Shown here one piece after another: positions 29,686-37,656 of a stretch of DNA of 64,000 nt. Under the pieces are notes generated by a model. That model saw only the letters and a list, made by a program, of their open reading frames with translations. It was not told where the DNA came from and made no database searches. Source of the DNA: Pedobacter sp. L105 (GTDB taxonomy: Bacteria > Bacteroidota > Bacteroidia > Sphingobacteriales > Sphingobacteriaceae); assembly GCF_009765875.1 (NCBI RefSeq), contig NZ_LMUP01000003.1, forward strand, positions 1 through 64,000. Direction: 5' to 3'. The first letter of the stretch is position 1; each line of letters starts with the position of its first letter. The position numbers were made by a program, and so were the translations under genes.

Positions 29686-32600
29686 ATGAAGAACTTTTTT
29701 ATTTCCCATAAAAATCCGCTTACTGTAGTTCTCCTGATTATCCTGGCGGGAGGGATTTTCTCTTATCAGCAATTAAAAACCTCGCTGTTCCCTGAAATCA
29801 CTTTTCCGAAAATAAAGATCATTGCCCAGGCAGACCTGCAACCCGTAGACCAGATGATGATCACGGTAACGCGTCCGCTGGAAAATGCCGTTAAGCAGGT
29901 GCCCGATTTGAAAGTGGTAAAAAGCACTACCAGTCGCGGGAGCTGTGAACTTTCGGCTTACATGAACTGGAATGCAGATATCGACCTGAGCCAGCAGCGG
30001 ATAGAATCACAGATAGAAAAAATCAGATCGACTTTACCCGCAGGGTTGGATATTTCGGTTGAAAAAATGAACCCTGCAATTCTTCCGGTAAGCGGTTATA
30101 CTTTGGAAAGCAATACACAGTCGCCCATAGCCCTTAAAAAACTAGCTACGTATACCATTAAACCATTTTTATCACAGGTAGAGGGTGTTTCTGAGATCAG
30201 GGTAACCGGCGGCAAAGACAAAGAGTACTGGATTCAGCTCGATCAGCATAAAATGAGTGCCCTGGGTATTAATCCCGCCCAATTGAGCGCCACACTTGCA
30301 CAAACAAATTTTATTAAATCCAATGGTTACCTGTCGGATTATCACTACCTCTACCTATCCATTACCGATGCTACCCTAAGAACTAAGGACGATCTTGAAA
30401 ACCTGATTGTCAGTAAAAAGAGCAATAGGATCATCAGGGTCAAAGACCTTGCTGAAGTAAAGATACAGGAGGGGGTAGCTTACACCCGGATCAATGCCAA
30501 TGGAAGGGACGCCATCCTTTTGGGAGTAATTAAACAGCCTAACGCTAACCTGGTAGATCTTTCTGTGCAAATGGAAGAAAAAATCATTGCACTCAGGAAA
30601 ATTCTGCCCAGAGGAGTAAGCATTAAACCCTATTACAAACAAGCAGATTTTGTAGAGGAATCGGTTAAAAGCGTGAGTGATAGTTTACTCATCGGTTTGG
30701 CGCTTGCCATCGTTGTAGCCATCATTTTTCTCCGTTCTTTAAAAGCTAGTCTGGTTATCCTGATTACTATTCCCATTACTTTATGTTTAACCCTGATCGT
30801 ACTGTATGCTGTAGGTTATTCTTTAAACATCATGACATTGGGTGCAATTGCCGCGGCCATAGGTTTAATCATCGATGACGCCATTGTAGTGGTAGAGCAA
30901 ATTCACCGTACACATGAAGAGCATCCTGAAGAACCCACGATAAGCCTGCTGAAAAAAGCTATAGATTATCTGTTTCCTGCCATGCTGGGATCATCAGTCA
31001 GCACTATCGTTATTTTTATTCCCTTTTTACTGATGACAGGGGTGGCGGGTGCCTATTTCCAGGTAATGACCAACACGATGATCATTGCCCTGGTCTGCTC
31101 TTTTTTTGTTACCTGGATCGGCTTGCCTGTAGTGTATCTCCTGTTGACAAAAAATTCATCGGCTAATGCCGTGAAAAGTACTGAGGTACATCAGGCCTCT
31201 CAGCAGCAATGGGTATATTTTTTTATTCATAGACCCTGGATCAGTTATGTCGTCATGCTTGTATTGGCTGTTTTAATCGTGGTCATTCTGCCGCGATTGG
31301 AAAGTGGTTTCCTGCCGGAGATGGATGAAGGCAGTATTGTGCTGGATTACAATTCGCCTCCCGGCACTTCCTTACAGGAAACAGACCGGATGCTGAGAGA
31401 GGTAGAAAAACTGCTGGTAAAAACACCTGAGGTGCAGGCCTATTCAAGAAGAACAGGAGCGCAGATGGGATTTTTTATTACAGAACCTAATACCGGTGAT
31501 TACCTGATCCAGCTAAAAGCAGACCGGGGAAAAAGTACCGAGGAGGTGATCAGCGATATCCGTCATCAGATTGAAGCTTCACAACCAGCGCTTAAAATAG
31601 ATTTCGGACAGGTGATAGGGGACATGCTGGGTGATTTAATGAGTTCCACACAGCCTATAGAAGTGAAAGTATTTGGTAACGACCAGCAAAAATTGCAGGT
31701 TTTAGCTAAACAGGTAACAGCCTTAATAAAGAAAATACCAGGTACTGCCGATGTTTTTAATGGTATTGTACTCGCAGGCCCATCACTAAGCATACAACCC
31801 GATTTCAGGCTGCTGGCCCAATATGGCATTACCCCGGGCGATTTCCAGTTCCAAGTGCAAACCGCTTTGGAAGGAAACCTGATCGGTAATGTTTACGATA
31901 AAGAACAGCTTACACCTATCCGGTTGATTTATCCGGGCAGCAGACAATTTGGCCTTGCCGAAGTAGGGAACCTGCAGCTTTTTTTACCTGGTGGTGGTTT
32001 GATCCCTATTCAGCATCTGGCAGAGGTAAAGATTAAAAGCGGCGATGCAGAAATCAACAGGGAAAATTTGCAGTCGGTAGGTATTGTAACGGCAAGGCTT
32101 GAATCGCGTGATTTGGGCAGTGTAATGGCCGATATCAAAAGAAAAGTGCAGTCGTCTGTTAACCTGCCTGGCGGTTATCATATCGAGTACGGAGGCGCTT
32201 ATGCAGAGCAGCAAAATTCTTTCCGTGAATTGTTTACCATTTTGATCACATCAAGTCTGCTGGTCTTTAGTGTAATCCTGTTCCTGTTTAAAGATTTTAA
32301 AATTGCATTTATCATTCTGGTGATTTCCCTGCTGGGTATTTCAGGAAGTTATATGGCGTTATATCTTACACATACGCCTTTAAACGTGGGAAGTTATACC
32401 GGACTGATCATGATTGTAGGTATCATCGGGGAGAACGCCATCTTCACTTTTCTCCAGTTTAAGGAATCACTGCTGGATAAAACAGCAGATGAAGCCATTG
32501 TTTATGCAATATCGACACGGTTAAGGCCTAAATTGATGACTGCTTTGGGAGCCATTACCGCATTGATGCCTCTTGCATTAGGGATTGGAGCAGGTGCCCA

Positions 32601-32706
32601 AATGCATCAGCCTTTAGCGATTGCAGTAATTGGTGGTTTTATCATAGCCATGCCGCTGTTGCTGATTATCCTGCCAAGTATGATAAGCAGGTTCTATCAG
32701 AAATAG
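29686..32706 (+). CDS. RND-type efflux pump permease (AcrB/HAE1-like)
   Basis: The 1006-aa protein has the RND layout: TM1 (about 12-30), a large periplasmic loop, TM2-6 (about 325-490), a second loop and TM8-12 (about 850-1000). The proton-relay Asp pair is present in GLIIDDAIVVVEQIHRTHEEH-like text in TM4, so it should be proton-driven. The N-terminal LFPEITFPKIKIIAQ and RPLENAVKQVPDLK fit the multidrug/hydrophobe subgroup rather than heavy-metal CusA. Substrate cannot be read from the sequence. Confidence 0.94.
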   Translation: MKNFFISHKNPLTVVLLIILAGGIFSYQQLKTSLFPEITFPKIKIIAQADLQPVDQMMITVTRPLENAVKQVPDLKVVKSTTSRGSCELSAYMNWNADIDLSQQRIESQIEKIRSTLPAGLDISVEKMNPAILPVSGYTLESNTQSPIALKKLATYTIKPFLSQVEGVSEIRVTGGKDKEYWIQLDQHKMSALGINPAQLSATLAQTNFIKSNGYLSDYHYLYLSITDATLRTKDDLENLIVSKKSNRIIRVKDLAEVKIQEGVAYTRINANGRDAILLGVIKQPNANLVDLSVQMEEKIIALRKILPRGVSIKPYYKQADFVEESVKSVSDSLLIGLALAIVVAIIFLRSLKASLVILITIPITLCLTLIVLYAVGYSLNIMTLGAIAAAIGLIIDDAIVVVEQIHRTHEEHPEEPTISLLKKAIDYLFPAMLGSSVSTIVIFIPFLLMTGVAGAYFQVMTNTMIIALVCSFFVTWIGLPVVYLLLTKNSSANAVKSTEVHQASQQQWVYFFIHRPWISYVVMLVLAVLIVVILPRLESGFLPEMDEGSIVLDYNSPPGTSLQETDRMLREVEKLLVKTPEVQAYSRRTGAQMGFFITEPNTGDYLIQLKADRGKSTEEVISDIRHQIEASQPALKIDFGQVIGDMLGDLMSSTQPIEVKVFGNDQQKLQVLAKQVTALIKKIPGTADVFNGIVLAGPSLSIQPDFRLLAQYGITPGDFQFQVQTALEGNLIGNVYDKEQLTPIRLIYPGSRQFGLAEVGNLQLFLPGGGLIPIQHLAEVKIKSGDAEINRENLQSVGIVTARLESRDLGSVMADIKRKVQSSVNLPGGYHIEYGGAYAEQQNSFRELFTILITSSLLVFSVILFLFKDFKIAFIILVISLLGISGSYMALYLTHTPLNVGSYTGLIMIVGIIGENAIFTFLQFKESLLDKTADEAIVYAISTRLRPKLMTALGAITALMPLALGIGAGAQMHQPLAIAVIGGFIIAMPLLLIILPSMISRFYQK

Positions 32707-33042
32707 TCTTAAAGTATCATCCTATTAGATTGAGCACCTCTAAGCCAACGGATAACTTCGGCAGATTGGTTCGCTTTAAAGCAATAAAAAATTTATGGAC
32801 AAGTGCCGGTGAAGCTACATCTGGGGGCGCGTTGGTAAGGGGTTGGCAAGGGGTCATTAAGGGTAAACGATCAAATATCCTTACCAACCCCTTAGCAACC
32901 CGCCCCTAAATCCTTTCCACATGTTGCTTTCCCCTCATTTTAAACCGATTTTTCTATTATTTTGTGGCGAACGAAAGCACCACCGCTAGTGCTCCTGCAG
33001 TAGCTATATTCGTTATCTAAATAAGATAAAAGCTGTTTTTGA
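32707..33042. other. Gene-free stretch after the efflux operon, with a large palindromic element
   Basis: No gene was seen between the convergent RND permease and the hydroxylase gene. The main content is the 28-bp-arm inverted repeat listed separately. Confidence 0.6.
32824..32906. repeat. REP-like 28-bp imperfect inverted repeat
   Basis: The left arm 32824-32851 (GGGGCGCGTTGGTAAGGGGT and 8 more) pairs with the right arm 32879-32906 at 25 of 28 positions, around a 27-base loop. One strand of each arm is strongly G-rich. No T-run follows, so it is not a simple terminator. It sits between two convergent genes, where REP/BIME-type repeats tend to occur. Confidence 0.65.
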
Positions 33043-33855
33043 CTAATGCTTGGTCCTTTTGACAAATGGGAATTTAACCAGATCGAAGAACTTTGTGGTA
33101 GAGTATCCCTGATAGATATCCAGGCCAAATTTAATCTCTGTAGTTTTCATCTCTTTGAAAGTTCCGAATAACCTGTCCCATACGCTAAATACATCGCCAT
33201 AATTACAATCGGTATAAGGCAATTCCCAATGATGGTGTACGTGGTGAAGACTAGGGGTGATAAATAACATGCCGAAAAACTTATCTACTTTTCGCGGAAG
33301 TTTCAAATGGGTATGTGCAATCAGGTTGGCAAAAGTTTGAACGGTTTGTCTCAGTAAAAGCAAACCTATAGAAGCACCGGCAAGAAATACCCACACCATT
33401 TGGAAGCATACCCTCACAAAAGTTTCTCCCGGATGTTCCCTCACTGTAGTGGATACATCCATTTCCAGATCGGTATGGTGTACCAGGTGGAAATTCCATA
33501 ATGGAGCTGCTTTGTGCATAATCACATGGTAAACATATTCGAAAAAATCCATCAGGAAAAATCCACAGATATATTTTACCCACAGGTTATTGTGATAGGG
33601 GATCAAATACAATATTCCCCAGTGATGAAGGGTTACCCATCCGGAAATAAAGATCACAAAAAAGGTAAGCATGAGCTGAACCGGAAGTGCTGTAATGATA
33701 AACATCAGGTTTACCCAGGTATGCTGCCATTTTTCTTTAAGGGACTTTAAAGTGACGGCAAATTCTGCTACCCAGATGCTCACGATAACTACAAGATATA
33801 AGATAATTTGTATCATCGTACCATGATCTTTTAACATGGAAGATATTGTATTCAT
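33043..33855 (-). CDS. Sterol desaturase / fatty acid hydroxylase family membrane di-iron enzyme
   Basis: The 270-aa protein has about four membrane helices and the His clusters of this superfamily: HVIMH, HLVHHTD and SLHHVHHHWELPYTDCNYG, which would hold two irons. The C-terminal text GDVFSVWDRLFGTF is strongly typical. These enzymes hydroxylate or desaturate lipids using O2, for instance carotenoids, sphingolipids or sterol-like lipids; the substrate here cannot be named. It is a single gene facing the efflux operon. Confidence 0.9.
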   Translation of the reverse strand: MNTISSMLKDHGTMIQIILYLVVIVSIWVAEFAVTLKSLKEKWQHTWVNLMFIITALPVQLMLTFFVIFISGWVTLHHWGILYLIPYHNNLWVKYICGFFLMDFFEYVYHVIMHKAAPLWNFHLVHHTDLEMDVSTTVREHPGETFVRVCFQMVWVFLAGASIGLLLLRQTVQTFANLIAHTHLKLPRKVDKFFGMLFITPSLHHVHHHWELPYTDCNYGDVFSVWDRLFGTFKEMKTTEIKFGLDIYQGYSTTKFFDLVKFPFVKRTKH

Positions 33856-34078
33856 GAAGGATATTTATTAGGGAATTGTAAAGTAATTCTAAGCAAGGAT
33901 ACCATTAAATTCTGTAGAAATACTATAGTTGAAGGCGCATTTGCAAAAATTAATGACATTTTAATACCGCCAGGGCCAGTCTTTTTAAGGAATAGATTTC
34001 TAATTGAAATAGTTTCTCTCTAGATTATTTTCTGCAGCCATTTTATTTGTAAAAGTCTTTTTAACTGCATCTTTACCC

Positions 34079-34231
34079 ATGTGGCTAGGTTGTGTTGCCT
34101 TTATCATGTGCGGCTTTTCCCTTAGCGTTTTGGCAGGAGTAAATAACGGCGGCAAAACAGACCAGAATCAGGATGTAGGTGTATTTTATTTTGTAAGTTC
34201 GGAAGTGCCCTATCGACGTATTGCAGAATGA
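34079..34231 (+). CDS. Possible 50-aa exported peptide
   Basis: An ATG at 34079 opens a frame with a signal-like start (MWLGCVAFIMCGFSLSVLAG) and about 30 more residues. I recognise no family. It lies 49 bases before the next small secreted protein in the same direction. It may be real or the leftover of a larger gene; support is composition only. Confidence 0.25.
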   Translation: MWLGCVAFIMCGFSLSVLAGVNNGGKTDQNQDVGVFYFVSSEVPYRRIAE

Positions 34232-34280
34232 AAAAAAGGCATCGTAAATAATTGTTAGCTAAATGGCTTTAACCGATACA

Positions 34281-34685
34281 ATGAAAAAAAACAGCTTGCT
34301 GGTACTTATGGGGCTTTGCCTGATTTCCTTTGAAACATTGTGCCAGGGTGTTCCTAAAGCTTATGATGCTGTTAACTACAAGGGCAAGGTTAAAGGCCGG
34401 CTCGTTAAGTTAATATTGGCCAACGGCTATATCGGGGCCAGTTCGCTGAATTTTTTTATGCTGGGGAAAACTAAGCCGCTTGTTTTTGTACCCGACGCTG
34501 GTGTGGCAAATGAACTGAACCGCCTAAAATTTGTGGCTGTCAACAAGAACGAACCGGCATATTTTATACTGGACAATATGCAGGATGCCTACGAAGAAAC
34601 ACCAGCATTTATTACCGGTGATTATTTTTTGAACAGCAAAAAAATCCCGTTTAAACTTGCAAAGGTTAAATACCCCAAACACTAG
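34281..34685 (+). CDS. Small secreted protein of unknown function (134 aa)
   Basis: From the ATG at 34281 the protein starts with a clear signal peptide (MKKNSLLVLMGLCLISFETL, cleavage near LCQG). A basic mature domain follows with KGRLVKLILANGYIGASSLN and FVPDAGVANELNRLKF. An ATG 18 bases upstream (34263) is also possible but would put charged and polar residues before MKK. No known family was recognised. Neighbours are gene fragments, so it may be an orphan in a decaying region. Confidence 0.6.
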   Translation: MKKNSLLVLMGLCLISFETLCQGVPKAYDAVNYKGKVKGRLVKLILANGYIGASSLNFFMLGKTKPLVFVPDAGVANELNRLKFVAVNKNEPAYFILDNMQDAYEETPAFITGDYFLNSKKIPFKLAKVKYPKH

Positions 34686-34710
34686 CCTAGCTTTCATTAA
34701 TCAAAGTGAA

Positions 34711-35004
34711 ATGATTTTAAAATTTCCTGATATAATTTATCATCCAGCGCATGGCCAAACTGAAATATATCCCGAACAGACCAATGAACAGAAAATGGAA
34801 GCTTACCTGCAAAATATAACCACCAATTGCAGGTGGATCATTAAATCTCTTTTCTATTTGCAATTCCCTATCGAGTTGTTGATGGAAACAATGGGCTGGA
34901 AAAATAAGCACGCGGCCCACAATCAAAAATACAAGTGTGTCCAGTTGATCCTTAGGGAAATGCTGAAGCAGGAAAACCGTGAGTGTTTAGCACCCACGGT
35001 TTAA
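34711..35004 (+). pseudogene. C-terminal fragment of a sigma-70 family (ECF-type) factor
   Basis: About the last 50 of 97 residues resemble the region-4 end of Bacteroidota ECF-like sigma factors: 'MGWKNKHAAHNQKYKCVQLI' then 'LREMLKQE', which in intact relatives reads like LGYKN-x-x-x-AKNQKYKCL. Region 2, needed for -10 binding and core contact, is absent. The frame can start at 34711 (ATG). It is best regarded as a remnant or a very divergent small regulator. Confidence 0.45.
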
Positions 35005-35475
35005 GATCTCCTATACGGTAATTATATGCCAACGCGTTTGCCTGGCCGTTTCGAAATCGTACTTAACATTTTGTTCACTAATTTTTTCTTCAATGGGTGA
35101 TTTTTTTATGATTTTGATATTTATGAATGAGTTTCTAAAATCCTTTCTGTCCATTTTTTCAAATTAAAATAAAAAAATCATGAACGAAGCATTAACCTTT
35201 TTTTTACGGGGTAGTTTTAACAGAGCAGGTGCCAGTTTTATTATCGACGAGCAGGGAAAGGTTTTGGTATCCTACTATGGCAAATACGTTGGTGATGAAC
35301 TTCTATCGCCGTGTACCGCTTAAATATATCGCATCCTATCTCAACTTAACGGATAGTACGTTGAGCTGCATCAGGCGAAAAACAAAATTATAATCACCGT
35401 ATTTCTTGCCTTTTGTCAAGTATATTTTTGCGCGAGGATCATAATTTTGTAATCATAAATCAATGAATTGCAAAT
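35005..35475. other. Mostly non-coding stretch with gene fragments
   Basis: The stretch contains the Crp-like remnant at 35277-35393 and, in another frame, an unassigned 47-codon frame at 35180-35323 (starts MNEALTFFLRGSFNRAGASF; contains FIIDEQGKVLVSYYGKY, loosely thioredoxin-like). Otherwise nothing was recognised. Confidence 0.4.
35277..35393 (+). pseudogene. HTH remnant of a Crp/Fnr-type regulator
   Basis: The short frame ends RRVPLKYIASYLNLTDSTLS followed by CIRRKTKL and a stop. This is the C-terminal HTH of Bacteroidota Crp-like regulators and matches the ends of the two intact copies in this window (FPQNLIASYLGLTPESLSRI and FPQNMIASYLGLSPETLSRI). The cyclic-nucleotide-binding domain is gone. 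The Arg of the usual LSRIR is Cys here. It lies 82 bases upstream of a SnoaL-like gene. Confidence 0.6.
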
Positions 35476-35925
35476 ATGAAAAAGCCGATAGAAATAGTTG
35501 AGGATGTGCGTAAAGCATTGGAAACAAGGAACTATGACGATTTTGTGAACTGTTTTGCGCAAGATGCAGTATTAGAAATGCCCTTCGCTTTAGAGAATAC
35601 ACCGTCCCGTTTTGAGGGAATTGAAAAAATAGCTGAGCGGTTTGGTGAAAAAAGCCAGCTGCACAACATCAATAAATTATATAAACTTCATCAGGTAAAT
35701 GCGGTTATTTATCAAAGTACTGACCCGGATACCATCCTATTGGAACTAAGCCTGAAAGGCACGAATAATGCTACAAGCCATTCTTTTAATGTGGCTTCTT
35801 CTGTAGCGGTAATCCGGTTTAAAGACGGCAAAATCATCAACTACCGGGATTATCCCAATACCATGGGTTTAGCAGGCGCCATTGGATTGCTTCCGCAACT
35901 GGCGGCTTCTCTGATCAAATCATAA
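35476..35925 (+). CDS. SnoaL/NTF2-like domain protein
   Basis: The 149-aa protein has the cone-shaped NTF2 fold pattern: an N-terminal helix with EIVEDVRKALETRNYDDFVNCFAQDAVLEMPFA-like text split over helix and first strand, RFEGIEKIAERF, and a last strand VAVIRFKDGKIINYRDYPN. SnoaL-like proteins include polyketide cyclases, ketosteroid isomerase-like enzymes and many of unknown role. There is no signal peptide, so it is cytosolic. The gene seems intact although its neighbours are fragments; the lost Crp regulator upstream may have controlled it. Confidence 0.8.
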   Translation: MKKPIEIVEDVRKALETRNYDDFVNCFAQDAVLEMPFALENTPSRFEGIEKIAERFGEKSQLHNINKLYKLHQVNAVIYQSTDPDTILLELSLKGTNNATSHSFNVASSVAVIRFKDGKIINYRDYPNTMGLAGAIGLLPQLAASLIKS

Positions 35926-36031
35926 ATGCTTTGTAATTTACATAGTTGATTATCAAGATATTCAATTTATGAATGTCTTGATATTTAAGATTAGAAAATG
36001 GATTAATTCGAAGATAGGGCTCATTTTTTAG

Positions 36032-36316
36032 GCTAAGACCAACGAGCAGGTTTACAAATGCGTTAGAGAAATAAATGGCACTTATCTCGGCCATGCTGAT
36101 GTTTTAAAAAAAACAACGGCATTAGATAATCTCCTTGATTTAAAAGGGGAAGAAGAACGAAATGGTTACTTTAATTGGAAAGAAGCTTTCATCAAAGTTA
36201 TTCCTATAGCCGATACCGCTAAGATCAACACATTCTTAGATGAATTTAATATTGATATTGACACAAAACATATCGCTAAGATTGCCGGCGTGCTTGCGGA
36301 TACTATTCAAAGATAA
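36032..36316 (+). pseudogene. Open frame without any start codon, probable gene remnant
   Basis: A 94-residue frame follows an in-frame TAG and ends at TAA 36314-36316. It has protein-like composition (YLGHADVLKKTTALDNLLDL, NGYFNWKEAFIKVIPIADTA, FLDEFNIDIDTKHIAKIAGV) but no Met and no credible GTG/TTG start. I infer the 3' end of a gene whose start was lost through deletion or frameshift. The family was not recognised. Confidence 0.4.
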
Positions 36317-36839
36317 ATGCGGATGCTTTTGTCAAAAGCGAAAAAATTGAATCAGCAGAAAAATGAATTTTAAAGAGCTAATTTTTATTTTGCAGGATGC
36401 ATGCCGAATGATATTTGTTTTATTTTAAATAAGTAAATCTTAAAATTCAATATTTTTAAATTTATAACAATAAATGATTGAAAAAAATCAATTTTACTAT
36501 TAAATATATTGGTTCTTACGTTTTTATTTTTTAATTTGGGGTGTAATTAATGCCTCTTATGATTATGAAACTTAATTTCTTTCTAAAAATCGCCAATATT
36601 GGTTCGGTTTTATGGTCTCACCTAAAATCTTTGGATTTAAGTCCCAATTTTAATAGCTTGAATTTCCTATTTACCGAAGTATAGCTACTATTATTTTAGT
36701 CTCTTATTTTCTACCTTCTGTTTTATCAATATAAAACCTAGAGTGTTTTTTTTTAAGATTCTTATCTCCTTGTAAAACAGGGTTGTTGTCGTCATTGAAT
36801 TTTCGTAATCTATAATTTAACTCCTTAAATACCTGCTGT
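36317..36839. other. AT-rich gene-free stretch
   Basis: No gene was seen on either strand. It should contain the promoter of the CBM9-like/OMP pair that starts at 36840, but no clear consensus box was found. Confidence 0.5.
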
Positions 36840-37643
36840 ATGACTACAAATAACCATCCAACGCGGCGAGCACCTTTATTAATGCTGTTAATGGCGCTAT
36901 TTATAAATAGTATCGCTCTTGCGCAAAAATTACCCGCAGTGCAAACCGGAGGTTTGGTTCTGCCAAATGTAACTGTTGATGGTAAGTCATCAGACTGGCC
37001 TAAAGATTTTAAAGCTTACAATAAAAACGTAAATGTCTACTACAGCGTAGGAAATAACGATAAATATTTATACCTGCTGGTCAAAGCTACAGATCAATTG
37101 ATGATGAGAAAAATTATCATGGGTGGGATTACCTTTTCAATTAATACTGCTAAAAAGGAGATCAATGCAACCAGCAAGACCGTTTCTTATCCTGTCTATC
37201 AGCCTGGTGCTGAATTGGCAGTTCATTTCGATGCGATAATAAACTTAATAACCAATTCTGATCATAAAGTGGTTTTAGAAGATTCATTAAATCAAGTGAT
37301 CAATAAGCGACTTAAAGCAAAAGCTAAAGAAATTGAAGTTTATGGATTTAAAGAAATTAAAGACACTTTAATCTCTGTTTACAATGAATATGGTATCAAA
37401 GCTGCGGCAACCTTTGATAGTTATAGATCTTACACTTACGAGCTTGCAATACCTTTAAAATATTTTGGTGATGCTTTACATGCGGGCAAGGTATTTTATT
37501 ATAACATTAAATTAAATGGCTACAAGCAGCCCGCAGCTCCTAAAGACGGACAGCGCCCGCCACCACCGCCACCTGTTGATCCTGGTGACGTTGTGTTGTA
37601 TAGTCCCACTGATTTCTGGGCTCAGTATAAAGTTCTACTTTGA
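36840..37643 (+). CDS. Secreted protein with CBM9-like N-terminal region
   Basis: The 267-aa protein has a signal peptide (cleavage near IALAQ). The mature start, NVTVDGKSSDWP followed by YSVGNNDKYLYLLVKATD, resembles CBM9/DOMON-like sugar- or ligand-binding domains in which a 'DG...DW' strand opens the sandwich. A later strand set SYTYELAIPLKYFG fits the same fold. A proline run (RPPPPPPVDPG) near the C-terminus may be a flexible linker. It starts 13 bases upstream of a large outer-membrane beta-barrel gene and is surely its operon partner, perhaps capturing ligand at the surface or in the periplasm. The family is a tentative call by eye. Confidence 0.7.
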   Translation: MTTNNHPTRRAPLLMLLMALFINSIALAQKLPAVQTGGLVLPNVTVDGKSSDWPKDFKAYNKNVNVYYSVGNNDKYLYLLVKATDQLMMRKIIMGGITFSINTAKKEINATSKTVSYPVYQPGAELAVHFDAIINLITNSDHKVVLEDSLNQVINKRLKAKAKEIEVYGFKEIKDTLISVYNEYGIKAAATFDSYRSYTYELAIPLKYFGDALHAGKVFYYNIKLNGYKQPAAPKDGQRPPPPPPVDPGDVVLYSPTDFWAQYKVLL

Positions 37644-37656
37644 TGTCTTATAAATA

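Noticed and set aside
35180..35323. 47-codon frame with a thioredoxin-like strand (FIIDEQGKVLVSYYGKY)
   Set aside because: Too short, overlaps the Crp-like remnant in another frame, lacks a CxxC, and the resemblance is weak; only mentioned as part of the decayed stretch.
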